Part shown: positions 52,935 through 64,000 of the stretch, one piece after another | How positions within the stretch are numbered: the stretch's first letter is position 1 | Layout: each line of letters starts with the position of its first letter | NCBI GenBank assembly: GCA_043228905.1 | Contig: JBHGNT010000009.1 | Location: forward strand, 20,088,001-20,152,000 | Reading direction: 5' to 3' | Length of the DNA stretch: 64,000 nucleotides | Origin: Azolla caroliniana | Taxonomy: Eukaryota; Polypodiophyta | Notes under the pieces: generated by a model | Database searches by the model: none | Told to the model about the DNA's origin: nothing | What the model saw: the letters and a program-made list of their open reading frames with translations, nothing else | Program-made: the position numbers and the translations under genes

Positions 52935-54185
52935 TGTTGAGATTTCAAGCTCAACTAAGTTTAGCCATTTAGTTAACCATGTAACTTAGTAGTTACCTAG
53001 ATAGAATCTAGTTAGAATGTTAACTATAAAGCCTTAAATATGATTGTGTTCCTTGTACTTAAGTGGGATACCTTCTAGATCCCCCATCATCAAGTTCATT
53101 TAAATTTAATATTATAGGACTTACACCCTTGTACCTATATTCTCCTCATACATGTGCACCTTTGCACATAAGATGTATATATACCTCATTGTGGGTATTT
53201 TTGTATTTTGATGTCTCTTTAATATAAGTAAGAATTCCTTGAGCTATACTTATTAATCATCCCCCATTTATTGTTCATAAGTAGCAATGGGCCCGGTTCG
53301 GTTCAATTTCTTGGCCTTGAAACCAAACCAAACTATTTATTAATAATAAAAACCGAACCAAACTGTTTTAAAATTTATGAAGCCATCTAAATCGAACCGT
53401 TTAGAGCCGAACCGTTAAACCAAACCGTTTAAAGAATAGGAGAAACCAAACTGTTTACGAAAAATTTAAAACCAAACCAACCCGGTTTATCATAAATCAA
53501 AACCAAACCAAACCAAACCATTTTTTATTGATATTAATCATCATACTTATTATAAATTATCATAAATTTATTCATCATACTCATCATAAAATTTGTCATC
53601 ATAATTATCATAAAATTTGTCATCATATTGATCATAAATTTGGTCATCATACTAATCATAAATTTGATCATTATACTTATCATAACTTTGATCATCATAC
53701 TTATCATAATTGATCATCATAAATGAAAAGGAGACTCTACATATAATACATATAAAATTTAATAAGTTAATAAAACAAGAGTTTAAAATTAAATGTTGAA
53801 AGTTATAGTCTATTGAGAATATTTATGAGTATTTTTTAAGCTATAAACCTATAAACCTTTAAACCGAACCACATAAACAAAAACCGATAAGCCGATAAAC
53901 CGATAAACTGGTAAATTCAAAACCAAACCGAAATCGATTAGTAACATTTGAAACCAAACCAAACTGTTTATTTATCGTTGAACCTATAAACCGTTAAGCC
54001 ATGGTTTTTCGGTTTGGTTCGGTTTGAGCCGAAACCGGACCCATTGCTATTCATAAGTGTAACTTCCTCTCTCTCTTCCTCTCACACACATACACATATC
54101 ACATAATCTTCTGCAACTTAATCACATTCGTGATTAACTATTGACATAATTAGATAAGTCTAATAAACCCTTAGTTAATTACCTA
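52935..54185 (+). repeat. 5' LTR of Copia copy 6, with MITE inside
   Basis: About 470 bp of LTR plus the 768-bp insertion 53282-54049. It agrees with the 3' LTR from 'tgttgagatttcaagctc' through 'taattacctaat'. The inner edge is uncertain because no primer-binding site follows. Confidence 0.75.
53282..54049. mobile_element. 768-bp hAT-like MITE with 8-bp duplication TTCATAAG
   Basis: The start TAGCAATGGGCCCGGTTCGG and the reverse complement of the end TAGCAATGGGTCCGGTTTCG form the terminal inverted repeat. TTCATAAG flanks both sides (53274-53281, 54050-54057), and the 3' LTR shows the uninterrupted site ('ttgttcataagtgtaac'). The interior is built of 'aaccgaaccaaac' subterminal repeats and a 'catcatacttatcataaatt' tandem repeat (53535-53720). 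There is no coding capacity. Confidence 0.9.
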
Positions 54186-54189
54186 ATGT

Positions 54190-57100
54190 TTGTGTACTAG
54201 CTCTCTTGTTCTTTGCATCCGAACACATATTCGAGAGCATAACCAATTGTGGCCGGTCACGATCCTAACAGTCACCAACTATGTCACCAACTCTAAATTC
54301 GAAGACTATGGAGGCATGTTCGTCATGAGACACAAAGCAAACACTATGCCGGCATCCAATTCGGCAAGCACCTCCACATTAGAGGAAGTATGGTTCGTCG
54401 ACTCAGGCGCCTCAAATCACATGACGTCTCACGAAGAGTGGTTCAGTGATTTGCATATGCCCGATCGACCCTCTACGTGGAGACGAGAGGCAACACCACA
54501 CACACCATTCCGCATATCGGCAATGTTCCTCTTGGCAAGGGCAACAACAATTACATCAAGAATGTTTTGCAAGTTCCAACAATAACGAAGAATTTGGACT
54601 CGATCAACCAAATCATGGAGCAAGGCATGCAAGTTTGTTTCAATAATGGAGACTGCTTTATAGAAAAGAATGGTCGACTCATAGCTAGAGGACGGAGAGA
54701 AGGCCGAATGTTTATTCTCGATTCACACGAGGTAAACTCGGCCATGTACGTAAACAGTCTTAAGGTTGAATCGAATATCGAGTTGTCGCACAAGAGAATC
54801 AACCACATCAACCTCCAACGGCTCTGAACTATGTAGACGAAGGGAGTAGTTATCGAACTTCCGACCTTTGAGTCAACCAAGTATGCAAAGCATGCCAACT
54901 CGGCATACAACATTGACTCTCATTCCCAAAGGAGAGCAACATAAGCAAAGGCCTCCTTGACGTAGTCCACTTGGATGTGTGGGGGCTAGCCCAAATGCCA
55001 ACGATCGACGAATGCCAATACTACATCACCTTCATCGACGATTACTCGTGCTACACGTGGATCTTCCTTATGAATAAGAAGAGTGAAGTGCTCTCCCACT
55101 TCCAAAAGCTCAAGAGCCAAGTGAAGAAAGAAACGGGTCGGCATATTTGATACCTACGATCAGATGGAGGAAAGGAGTACTTCTTCGACGAATTCATCTC
55201 CTACCTCCATGGTGAAGGCATCTGGAGAGAATTTTCATGCCGACACACACCCCAACAAAATGGTGTAGCTAAATGAAAGAATCGGCACATACTCGAGGTA
55301 GCACACGCCATGTTACATGAGAAGTACATGCAAAAATACTATTGGGCCAAAGCGGCAGCCACAACCATCTACATTATGAATCAATGCACAACTACTAGAG
55401 CACACAAACTAACTGCACACTAGCTGACTTTGTTGCATCTACGAGTGTTTGGAAGTATTGCATATGTTCACATCCCGACCGAAAAACGATAGAAGCTCGA
55501 CCCAAAGTCCGAAAAGTGCATTTTCGTCCAGGATATTCATCCGAACAAAAGGGATACCAGTGCTTCAACCCTTCCACCCATTCCATTCGAGTAAGTCGAG
55601 ATGTCATCTTCAACGAATCGTCAACTTGGTATAAACCCAATTCGACCTCGTCTGGCCTGACTAAGGAAGAGTTGAACACCATCTCAGATGACGACATTCA
55701 ATTGAGACCCATACCTACCAATCCAAGCTCAACCATGATGAGCGGACCATCGGAGCAGTCAAGCAATAGGAGCACAACACAACCATCTACCAGGTTGGAC
55801 AAAGGTAAAGGTAAGATGCCTGAATACGACGTCGATCACCCCGACGAAAGCGATTCAGATGTGTCGGCTCTCTCTTTGGATAGTGAGTTTGAAGTGCCCA
55901 TTCTGCGAACCCCTGGCGTAAAGAAAGCATTGGCTTCTATGAACGAAAAACTCCAAACTCCAACGCTCGAGCAGAGAGAAGAATCCGGTTACTCAATTCA
56001 GCTACAATGAGTATATGGCACACCATTATGCATTCATAATGAAGGTAGCAGCCGAACAAGAGCCCGAAAGCTTTACGGAAGCAGCTCGTGACACCCGATG
56101 GGTGGAAGCCATGGACCAAAAGATGCGAGCGCTAGTTCACAATGAGACTTGGGATCTTGTAGCACCTCCACCGCACAAGAAGGCGATGAGTTGTCGATGG
56201 ATTTACAAAATCAAGCACAATGTCGACGGCTCCATCAACCGATACAAAGCTCGAGTTGTTGCTAAGGGATATGCTCAAACCCAAGGTACCAACTACGAAG
56301 AAACCTTTGCCCCGATGGCAAAGATGACCACGATTTGGACGGTCCTAGCACTCCCGATGGCAAAAGGGTGGCATCTCCACCAAATGGATGTGAAAAATGG
56401 GTTCCTCCAAGGCGAACTAGCGGAGGAGGTGTACATGGTACAACCTCTTGGCTACAAGTCGAAATCACATCTGAATGTCGTACACCACCTCAAGAAGCAC
56501 CTATACGGCCTCAAGCAAGCGCCAAGGGCTTGGCATTCAAAGATAACTCAGTCTCTGCACCGAATCAACTTTCAAATGTCTAAGTCCGACAATTCGTTGT
56601 TTATTTGAAGCAACTCCAATGGTCTGATCTTCATCATCATATATGTCGACGACTTAATGATCTGTGGTGAACACCTAGCCGACATCAACAAGGTCAAAAT
56701 GTTCCTATCCGAGAAGTTTGAGATGAAAGACATGAACGAACTTTATTACTTTCTGGGAATCGAGGTCATCTGAACCAGCGACGACATCATGCTCTCCCAA
56801 CACCACTACATCCTAAACCTTTTGTTCAAGTTCGGTATGATTGACCACATGCCAATTTCGACTCCCCTTGATCGCAACCTCAAATTGCAGACGGACTCCG
56901 AAACACCATCATGTGAGCCAACTCAAAATCCGCAAAACTCAGGTGTCTCATCTATCTAACTATCACGCACCCGACCTGAGCTATCCAGTGTATCCAATTT
57001 ATGCGAACACCATGCGACACACATTTGCATAGTGTTAAACGAGTCTTATGATACATTAGTGGGACCATGGATCGAGGAATCATTCTATAAGACAAGAGCG

Positions 57101-57600
57101 ACCATTCGGTTAGAAGGATAAACTGATGTCGATTGGGCCGAAAATGTATCCGATCAACGTTTGACATCCGGATTCATCTTCTCACTCTAAAGCACAGCTA
57201 TTTCTTGGAGTAGCAAGAAGCAACCAATAGTTGTATTGTCTAGCACCGAAGCGGAATACAGGGGCGTGGCCATAACCACTTGCGAAGTAATTTTGTTGAA
57301 GCGGCTACGAAAGGACTTCAATGAATCGGTCGACAAACCGATGCGTATCTACTGCGACAATCAAAGTAGCATACAACTAGCCCGAAACCCGGTCTTCCAT
57401 GCTTGAACAAAACACATCGAGGTGCATTATCACTATGTTCGAGAGCACATCGTCACGGGAGACATCGACCTCCAACACATCGGCACTAATCAATAGACAA
57501 CCGATATCTTTACCAAGGCCTTAGGAGCAGACAAGCTCCATTGGTTTTCGCTGGCACTCGGCCTTCGGCCGATTAACAGTCCAAGCCTTCGTCGAAGGCT
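54190..57600 (+). pseudogene. Copia copy 6 gag-end/pol: protease, integrase, RT, RNase H
   Basis: In order: protease 'VWFVDSGASNHMTSHEEWF' (about 54390, intact DSGAS), GAG-pre-integrase 'NGDCFIEKNGRLIARGRREG' and 'LSHKRINHINLQRL', integrase 'VHLDVWG', 'ITFIDDYSCYTWIFLMNKKS' and 'HTPQQNGVAK', linker with 'TRLDKGKGKMPEYDVDHPDE', RT 'RWIYKIKHNVDGSINRYKAR', 'LHQMDVKNGFLQGELAEEVY' and 'IIIYVDDLMICGE', RNase H 'VLSSTEAEYRGVAITTCEVI' and 'TDIFTKALGADKLHWF'. Several stops arise from single changes (for example at 55148, 56606, 56772, 57404), so it is recently inactivated. Most of gag is missing. Confidence 0.9.
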
Positions 57601-57660
57601 TGAGGGGGACGAACCGAAAATTGCCGACATGACTTAGTCGATAGCCGAACTCTCACACTT

Positions 57661-57676
57661 GGAGCTTGAGGGGGCG
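57661..57676 (+). other. Polypurine tract of Copia copy 6
   Basis: GGAGCTTGAGGGGGCG immediately precedes the 3' LTR start TGTTGAG at 57677. Confidence 0.85.
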
Positions 57677-58777
57677 TGTTGAGATTTCAAGCTCAACTAA
57701 GTTTAGCCATTTAGTTAACCACGTAACTTAATAGTAGTTACCTAGATAGAAACTAGTTAGACTGTTGACTATAAAGTCTTAAATAGGATTGTGTTCCTTG
57801 TACTTAAGTGGGATACCTTCTAGATCCCCCATCATCAAGTTCATTTAAATTTAATATTATAGGACTTACACCCTTGTACCTATATTCTCCTCACACATGT
57901 GCATCTTTGCACATGAGATATATATATACCTCATTATAGGTATTTTTGTATTTTGTCGTCTCTTTAATATAAGTAAGAGTTCCTTGAGCTACATTTATTA
58001 ATCATCCCCCATTTATTGTTCATAAGTGTAACTTCCTCTCTCTCTTCCTCTCATACACATATCACATAATCTTCCGCGGCTTAATCACATACGTGATTAA
58101 CTATTCACATAATTAGATACTAATTAACCCTTAGTTAATTACCTCATTATGGGTATTTTTGTATTTTGACGTCTCTTTAATATAAGTAAGAGTTCCTTGA
58201 GCTACACTTATTAATCATCCCCCATTTATTGTTCATAAGTGTAACTTCCTCTCTCTCTTCCTCTCATACACATATCACATAATCTTCCGCGGCTTAATCA
58301 CATACGTGATTAACTATTCACATAATTAGATACTAATTAACCCTTAGTTAATTACCTCATTATGGGTATTTTTGTATTTTGACGTCTCTTTAATATAAGT
58401 AAGAGTTCCTTGAGCTACACTTATTAATCATCCCCCATTTATTGTTCATAAGTGTAACTTCCTCTCTCTTCCTCTCACATGCATATCACATAATCTTCCG
58501 CGGCTTAATCACATACGTGATTAACTATTCACATAATTAGATACTAATTAACCCTTAGTTAATTACCTCATTATGGGTATTTTTGTATTTTGACGTCTCT
58601 TTAATATAAGTAAGAGTTCCTTGAGCTACACTTATTAATCATCCCCCATTTATTGTTCATAAGTGTAACTTCCTCTCTCTCTTCCTCTCACACACATATC
58701 ACATAATCTTCTGCAGCTTAATCACATATGTGATTAACTATTCACATAATTAGATACTAATTACCTAATTATTAATA
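57677..58777 (+). repeat. 3' LTR of Copia copy 6 with fourfold ~213-bp tandem repeat
   Basis: After ~250 bp of LTR matching the 5' copy, a unit beginning 'tcatta(t)gggtatttttgt' is present four times (starts about 57931, 58144, 58357, 58568; spacing 213, 213, 211). Each unit contains 'taagagttccttgagct', 'tattgttcataagtgtaact' and 'attaactattcacataatta'. The 5' LTR has a single unit. No LTR feature other than this accounts for the length difference once the MITE is removed. Confidence 0.95.
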
Positions 58778-58782
58778 GATAG

Positions 58783-60330
58783 TTTTGCACGTGACAACAT
58801 ACTTCGCACCCTTTCTACTATGGTCCTGTTCATCCTCTCTACAAGACCATTTACCTCATGTGTTTTGGGCACTGTGTGCCCAAGTTTGATACCAAGACTC
58901 TTACAATACTATTCAAACTAGCCCTTGTACCAAGCCTTAGAGTGAAAGGAAGCTCTACATACCTTCCACTTCCAAGAGAAGGTCCTTAGCCAGTATATGT
59001 AACACCCTACCTTCCACTTCCAAGAGAAGGTCCTTAGCCAGTATATGTAACACCCTCTCGCTTATATGACCTAGCCTCTTGTATCATATCTCACTAACCA
59101 AATCGGCCACCGCATTTGCTTCATCTTTGCACAATTTTGCATGCATTACATAGTGTACTCTGCTTTTGTGCCTGAGCCAGAATCAAACTTCCCTTGCAAA
59201 ATTTCCCTACACCATTTTGAAATCTACCATCATAGCCTTCATCATCAAGTCATCCTATAGATATCAGATTCAATCTGACATCCGGGACATGGCATACGTC
59301 TTTCAACATTATCTTGCAACCAATGAACGTCAACAAACAAACATTCCCAATGCCAACAATTCTGCATGAACCATCATTCCCCATCGTTACATAGCCATAG
59401 TCCCCAGATGCATAAGATAAGAAGCATTACCTCTTGGGATTCAAGTGGAAAGATGTATCGCAATCTACAACCCAAGTGCACTCATCACTGGCAAGGTTCC
59501 CACATGCTTGTTCACTAATAAACAACTCTTTCTCACTGGCTGCAATGGCTGAGGTATTTCTCTCCTCTGAAATTTTCTTCTCCTCAACACTATCAACATT
59601 TCCTTTGTCTCTCTTAAAATTTCAACGATTCATTTGGAAATGTCCTAGTTTCCCACAATAGAAACATGTGAGTCTTCCCCTAGATTTTGACCTCCCTCTG
59701 GACTTGTCACGATTCTAGGAACCCTTTAACTTACTCCTTCCTTTACTGGAATCTTGAGCCACATTTGCTTATGACTGAGACGAGGCACCCATTTTCTTTC
59801 TTCTCGTCTCTTCATTCAGAAGACTTGCCTTTATAGCCTCTAGGGACAACTTGTCCTCTTGACAAGAGTTACTCAGTGACAACCTAAGTTTCCCAATTGT
59901 CTGGTTGGGAAGAGAGCGACAACAAAGCCTGCAACTCATCGTCTAGTGGCATCTTGGTCGAGGCTAATTGGTTTACCATACCCATGAATGTACTAGTGTG
60001 CACCACAATGCTATCACCATTTGAGTACTTCAGCCTCACCAACTTTCTCATCAGGGATGCCTTGTTAAGAGCATTCATACTCTCATACATGTTGGCAAGC
60101 TTATGCCACAACTCATAGGCATTTGTGTCATTTGCCACATGTTGGAGTATGCTCACATATACAAATTGTCTGATGGTTGCTACGGCCTTTCTATGCAAGA
60201 TTTTTCAATCACATTCAACTACCCCAGTCGGTACTTCCTTCCTATAGATTGGTTCATACAAGTTCCTCACTGTTAGGAGATCCTCCATCTTGATTTTCCA
60301 GTCAGAATACTTATGAGATCACACTAGAGG
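58783..60330 (-). pseudogene. Copia copy 4: gag, zinc knuckle, GAG-pre-integrase and integrase core (right part)
   Basis: The minus strand reads 'YSDWKIKMEDLLTVRNLYEP' (about 60320), UBN2 gag 'ILQHVANDTNAYELWHKLAN' and 'MYESMNALNKASLMRKLVRL' (60198-59884), a zinc knuckle starting CFYCGKLGHF (about 59665), GAG-pre-integrase pieces (59480-59050) and integrase 'GLVERMNRTIVERVRSMLSR' (58890-58783). Stops and frame changes are frequent. A 48-bp tandem duplication ('accttccacttccaagagaa') lies at 58959-59055. No 5' LTR was recognised to the right of 60330. Confidence 0.8.
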
Positions 60331-60334
60331 TATT

Positions 60335-60420
60335 CCAAAATCTCAAGGCCATAGCCTTGACACGAAGATATCTCAAGGCCATAGCCTTGACACAATCTTC
60401 GTGTCACAGAGTGGACGGAA
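60335..60420. repeat. Short tandem and inverted duplication
   Basis: 'atctcaaggccatagccttg' occurs twice (about 60339 and 60370), followed by 'acacgaagat'/'atcttcgtgt' in inverted orientation. This is probably local replication slippage. Confidence 0.7.
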
Positions 60421-62176
60421 ACCATAGAAACGGTAGAGAAGAAAAAACACAGAGAATGGAACAATAAAACTTGATTTAGGGTTTGTCAGATCATCGACTA
60501 GGAGAGAGAGTTGCTTCGGTGCCACTACACCTGCAAAGTCTTCCCGCATTGCTCTCCCTTACGTTCTATATTTTTTTTCTCTATTTGTCTCTTTTTCACA
60601 ACCCTAACACTCACTTTCTTATATATATATATATATTCGGCCATGAGGAGGGACACAAACACAAGAGCTCGTAAGGCAAAAACGAAATGCACCAAGGACA
60701 AAATTAAAATCTAGAATGGATTCATCAACCTATTGAAGGTTTAGACAACAAAAATATATTTGAAGATTTTGTATCAAGTTTGATTGATTATAATCCATCG
60801 AAGCATAACTGAATCTGTTGAAAATTAATAAGTATTACATCACACAAGCAAGAGGAGAAACAAAAAATATGTTCTCCCAATGACATACTAATATTCATGG
60901 ACGATCTTACCTCCAAATATTATTAAATACAAATATGCTCTCCTAGAGATTGGCATATACTAACTAACATTCATGGATTGTTATACCTCCTTGAGACATT
61001 ATTCCATACAAATATTTTCTCCCAGAGATTAGCAGATACTAATATTCATGGATTCACTTACCTTCTTGAGACATTATTCCATACTCTATGAATGATACCT
61101 ATACTTATTCTACTAATCTCTCATAAGAATTGAAAGCTTTATCGTTTTGATTTGTAAATGTACCACTTCACATGAAACCGAGATGCCAAGCCTTAGGGAA
61201 CCAAGCAAATTCACACAACTCTTCCATCAAATTTGAGTCAATTTCAAGTGAATGGTGAAGCTACTAAAGACCCCTGCTTTCATAGATGTGGAGAACTTCA
61301 GAAACCATCCATAGAAGGTTTACCAGTTCTTTGTGCAGAAACACTGGTTATACACATTAACACATTACCATGTTTGTTCATCATAATGGAATTGACACTA
61401 ACATGAAATGCTTGAGACTTACAATGGGATATGGAAAAGAAAGTTTGAATTAAATGGTTACTTCCATCCTCAAGAAAGAAGATTTAATCAAAAAACTCTT
61501 GCCAAAATAGCAGTTGTCAGACTTGCAATACTTGGTAACCCATCACACATACTTGATATTAAAGATAGTGTGGAAAAGTCATAATTAAATAGCCATGTTC
61601 AAAGTATCGACATAATTTATACATACATATATTCATTCATGCAGGTTGCATTCTATGTTGACTGTGGCGTGTAACAAACACATTAATGAAGCTCTATCAT
61701 AACAGTTCCTGTGCCATGCTAAGACCAATGTAACAACTAAAAATTACTGCTGAAAATATTCACTAGCTAAACTTCATTTTTGCAAAACAATGATTGTATG
61801 CCAACTTGATAGACCTTCATGAATCTTTGGACAACAACCAAATCGCATGTAATTAAGTAGAAAGAAATACATCAGGATTAACCATCATTATGCTTTGAAG
61901 TTTCAGAAAACAGTGTATATGAATTACATTGAACGACATACAAAGTGACTTATCTCATATTTTGCATCTTCCTCCAGATCATGTCAGCTCCAATGAGAAA
62001 TTATCTTAATGTTATACAATGTATATGTGCAAATAAAAGAAGCTTCCAGCCATCAAATTATAAAAGGGAAGGTAATAAATGAGAATGGAGGTCCTTTTGT
62101 GTGTGCTCATTTTTTAAAATAATAATAATGAATGAAATAGAAAACCAGGGCTTTGGCAATCTACAACATTATAACA
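60421..62176. other. Intergenic; ~80-bp repeats and an AT microsatellite
   Basis: An AT run lies at 60620-60637. Three degenerate copies of a block with 'atattcatgga', 'acctccttgagacattattc' and 'ctcccagagatt' occur at about 60885-61085. No gene was recognised. The 3' untranslated region of the GAUT1-like gene probably occupies the last few hundred bases before 62177. Confidence 0.55.
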
Positions 62177-64000
62177 TTACATAACATTGCATTGCTGCAA
62201 GTATGAATTCTCATAATTTACATATTTGGTCCAGTATGGCTTGTACCTGGACATGGCTAGTTCTAGCCAAGGTTTCATGTTCCCATTGTAATGCACTACA
62301 GCAGCTTTATCGATGTCATCAGTCTCCACATGTGGATCATACCCAAGTCCGAGCACATGCCATGATTTATCCAGAGGGTACGTAAGATTGTAAAATGTGA
62401 TCAAACCTGGGGGCAGTGTTCCCAGCTTCCACAAATCCCTTTGCTCATTCTACAAATAAATAATAATAAATGAAAGACCAAAATTAGTTAGTTTTCCACT
62501 CATAGCAGACTATAGACAAAAAGATATGATCAGGGGTCAAAGCACAAGATAAAACTCACCAGATCTTGCCACTTGTGATATATGCCCGTAATATCCTGCT
62601 TTTTCCATTCACGGAGATCAAATATGTTCATACCATATGCCCATCCGCATGCATCTGGGCTGAAGTTGTTCGAGATAAGTGGGTTTGAGAAGTTCAAATA
62701 TTTATCAAATCGATGAAAACTCTCACCACATGTCTCCACAGCCCCATTCACATTTCCATGAAGGTCTATAGACCATAATGGGGTAAGGTCTTTCTGAACC
62801 ACTATGTCATCGTCCAAAAAGAGAATTTTCTCAAGCTTAGGGTAAACCTCAGGCAGATAAAAACGCAAATGATTTAGCATCGATAAATATTTGGGGTTCC
62901 GATACTTCAGATTCGACGATGCATCAGCCAGAGTTGTGGGATTGTCAGCTTTGAAATAGTATTCTTTCATAGATGCAGTTCGAAGTTGACGGAGGACAGG
63001 ACAGTATGATGCATTCAGCCATTTAAAATCATCTATATTCTCTACATTCACTGTTGCTGCAACAGGAGGGTTTGCTAAAAACCACATCTTCATTGCTGCT
63101 ACATTTAGCTTGTCTGTAACCAGATGAAATACATGCTTTTCAGGCTCCTGCAAACAAAAAAAATAAATGTTTTTTTGTTAAATAAATAAATAGGATAAAG
63201 CTATGCCTGCTAAGGTTTAAGCTATGTTTCTCTGATCTATTAAAACATTCTCCCAACAACTGCTCTCCTGTATTTTGTGTTAAATGTTTCTGTTTTTTCT
63301 TATTCTTTTTTCCTTTTTCTGGGAGGGGGAGGGGTCATGCTTTTTATGAATTTGGCAGGTTTATTTCCTTTAAAGCTGCTAAGATTTCTACAAACTTGGG
63401 TTTTCTTAAGCTATTTAAGGATTCTAAGCGTAAATTTCCAATCAAATTCTCTCATTGTAAGTAAGACTACCTTTTGACAAACTTTTAACATTTTCCTTCA
63501 CAATATGCTATTAAGTCTTCGTGAACCATCACTCAAAATCAATTCAAATCAAATCAACGAATCAAATAAACATTTATTTTTCTCCTCTATTTAAATATGA
63601 AATTCTATTCATACCATTGCATTATGTACAGTTGAATTGACCACCACTGCAGCAGCAATGACATTATCTGAGAATACTGCATAATGATAGAGGCTAGGAT
63701 CCTCCAGCTTCTCCGGATTTGGGAATCGTTGCTGATTGTCAGGTAGTGAGTAAAACTCAGAGGTAAGCAGCATGGATAAACAATGAATACCTTTGGGCAA
63801 TGTCTTTGCTACAAGCTGCCTAAGAACTGTACTCTGCTTATTTAATGAAAGAGATTGATCCTCTGAAGATTGCAACATGGCCCTCAATTTTTTGGTGATA
63901 TCTTTACAGTCATATAGATTCGTCCTTGCCTTTGATAGAGTCTGACCCATGTTCTTGATCTTCTCAGAGGCACTGTAGAGCACATCAACTTTAATCAGAA
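62177..64000 (-). CDS. Alpha-1,4-galacturonosyltransferase, GAUT1-type (5' part outside window)
   Basis: Three exons are visible: from 64000 (cut) to 63615, 63147-62560 and 62449-62177, in phase, ending TAA. Glycosyltransferase family 8 motifs are intact: 'LPKGIHCLSMLLTSEFYSLP', 'YHYAVFSDNVIAAAVVVNST', 'KILFLDDDIVVQKDLTPLW' with the DDD metal/UDP-sugar site, 'NGAVETCGESFHRFDKYLNF', 'ACGWAYGMNIFDLREWKKQD', 'LWKLGTLPPGLITFYNLTYP' and the catalytic-loop 'AAVVHYNGNMKPWLELAMSR'. The 'KYRNPKYLSMLNHLRFYLPE' and 'EWKKQDITGIYHKWQ' blocks are closest to GAUT1, which with GAUT7 builds homogalacturonan (pectin) in the Golgi. The stem region with heptad-like helices ('ASEKIKNMGQTLSKARTNLY') is present at the window edge. 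It is intact as far as seen. Confidence 0.93.

Larger units (their letters stand above)
52935..58777 (+). mobile_element. Copia copy 6, inserted into copy 4 (TSD GATAG)
   Basis: LTRs start TGTTGAGATTTCAAGC at 52935 and 57677. GATAG flanks the element (52930-52934, 58778-58782). Deleting it with one GATAG restores the copy 4 integrase frame ('SRAKLSKSYWVEA'). The interior encodes protease to RNase H on the plus strand but lacks most of gag and a recognisable primer-binding site. The 5' LTR is enlarged by a hAT-like MITE and the 3' LTR by internal tandem repeats. The extreme right end reads ...attaata, not the usual CA. Confidence 0.85.

Noticed and set aside
54551-54913. Minus-strand 120-codon frame
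   Set aside because: It is antisense to the GAG-pre-integrase region of Copia copy 6.
62203-62385. Plus-strand 60-codon frame
   Set aside because: It is antisense to the last exon of the GAUT1-like gene.

Overview
This window is nuclear DNA of a land plant. Three host genes with plant-type GT-AG introns are recognisable: cytosolic ribosomal protein eS19 (RPS19, + strand, 41693-43885), an F-box gene resembling Arabidopsis REDUCED MALE FERTILITY (- strand, 49818-45809), and the 3' part of a GAUT1-type galacturonosyltransferase (- strand, 64000-62177, running off the window). I cannot name the species. Almost everything from 1 to 41000 and from 51000 to 60400 is nested transposable elements.

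Layout. 1-1360: Copia gag, primer-binding site and LTR. 1440-2590: LINE remnant. 3073-5300: an LTR copy and the LTR plus RT/RNase H of a second Copia. 5459-9943 and 24671-25084: a third Copia on the - strand, whose pol carries a 263-bp MITE and whose gag is split by a 14.7-kb DNA transposon, here called element A (9944-24666). 25.1-33.24 kb: a diverged, left-truncated relative, element B, which ends inside the RNase H of another Copia. 33.2-41 kb: LTRs, gag and hAT remnants, a minisatellite. 41.6-50 kb: host genes. 51-60.4 kb: a - strand Copia split by a younger + strand Copia (52935-58777), whose 5' LTR holds a hAT-like MITE. 62-64 kb: GAUT1-like gene.

The most interesting object is element A. 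It has 24-bp imperfect terminal inverted repeats (start GGGTGAAAGCATG), a 4-bp target duplication (TTAG), and an empty site that rejoins a Copia gag frame apart from one stop. It carries a + strand multi-exon transposase-like gene (helix-turn-helix, Cys-rich block, candidate acidic residues in DFAENY, WSDG and HGKGEHDG), a - strand gene with degenerate FCP1/HAD-phosphatase-like motifs, and a - strand gene with an 'FARAF' block, a coiled coil and a RING-like finger. Two arrays of more than 1.2 kb, built on the perfect palindrome TAGCTAATTAGCTA, sit in introns. They lie at nearly equal distances (about 2.2 and 2.5 kb) from the two ends once a nested gag-only LTR element (19089-22590) is subtracted. 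Element B keeps the same gene order and orientation, related proteins, a related terminus (GGGTCAAAGCATG) and a different palindrome (TTAGTACTAA). Together they suggest a large plant DNA-transposon lineage that I cannot assign to a standard superfamily. Both copies look inactive.
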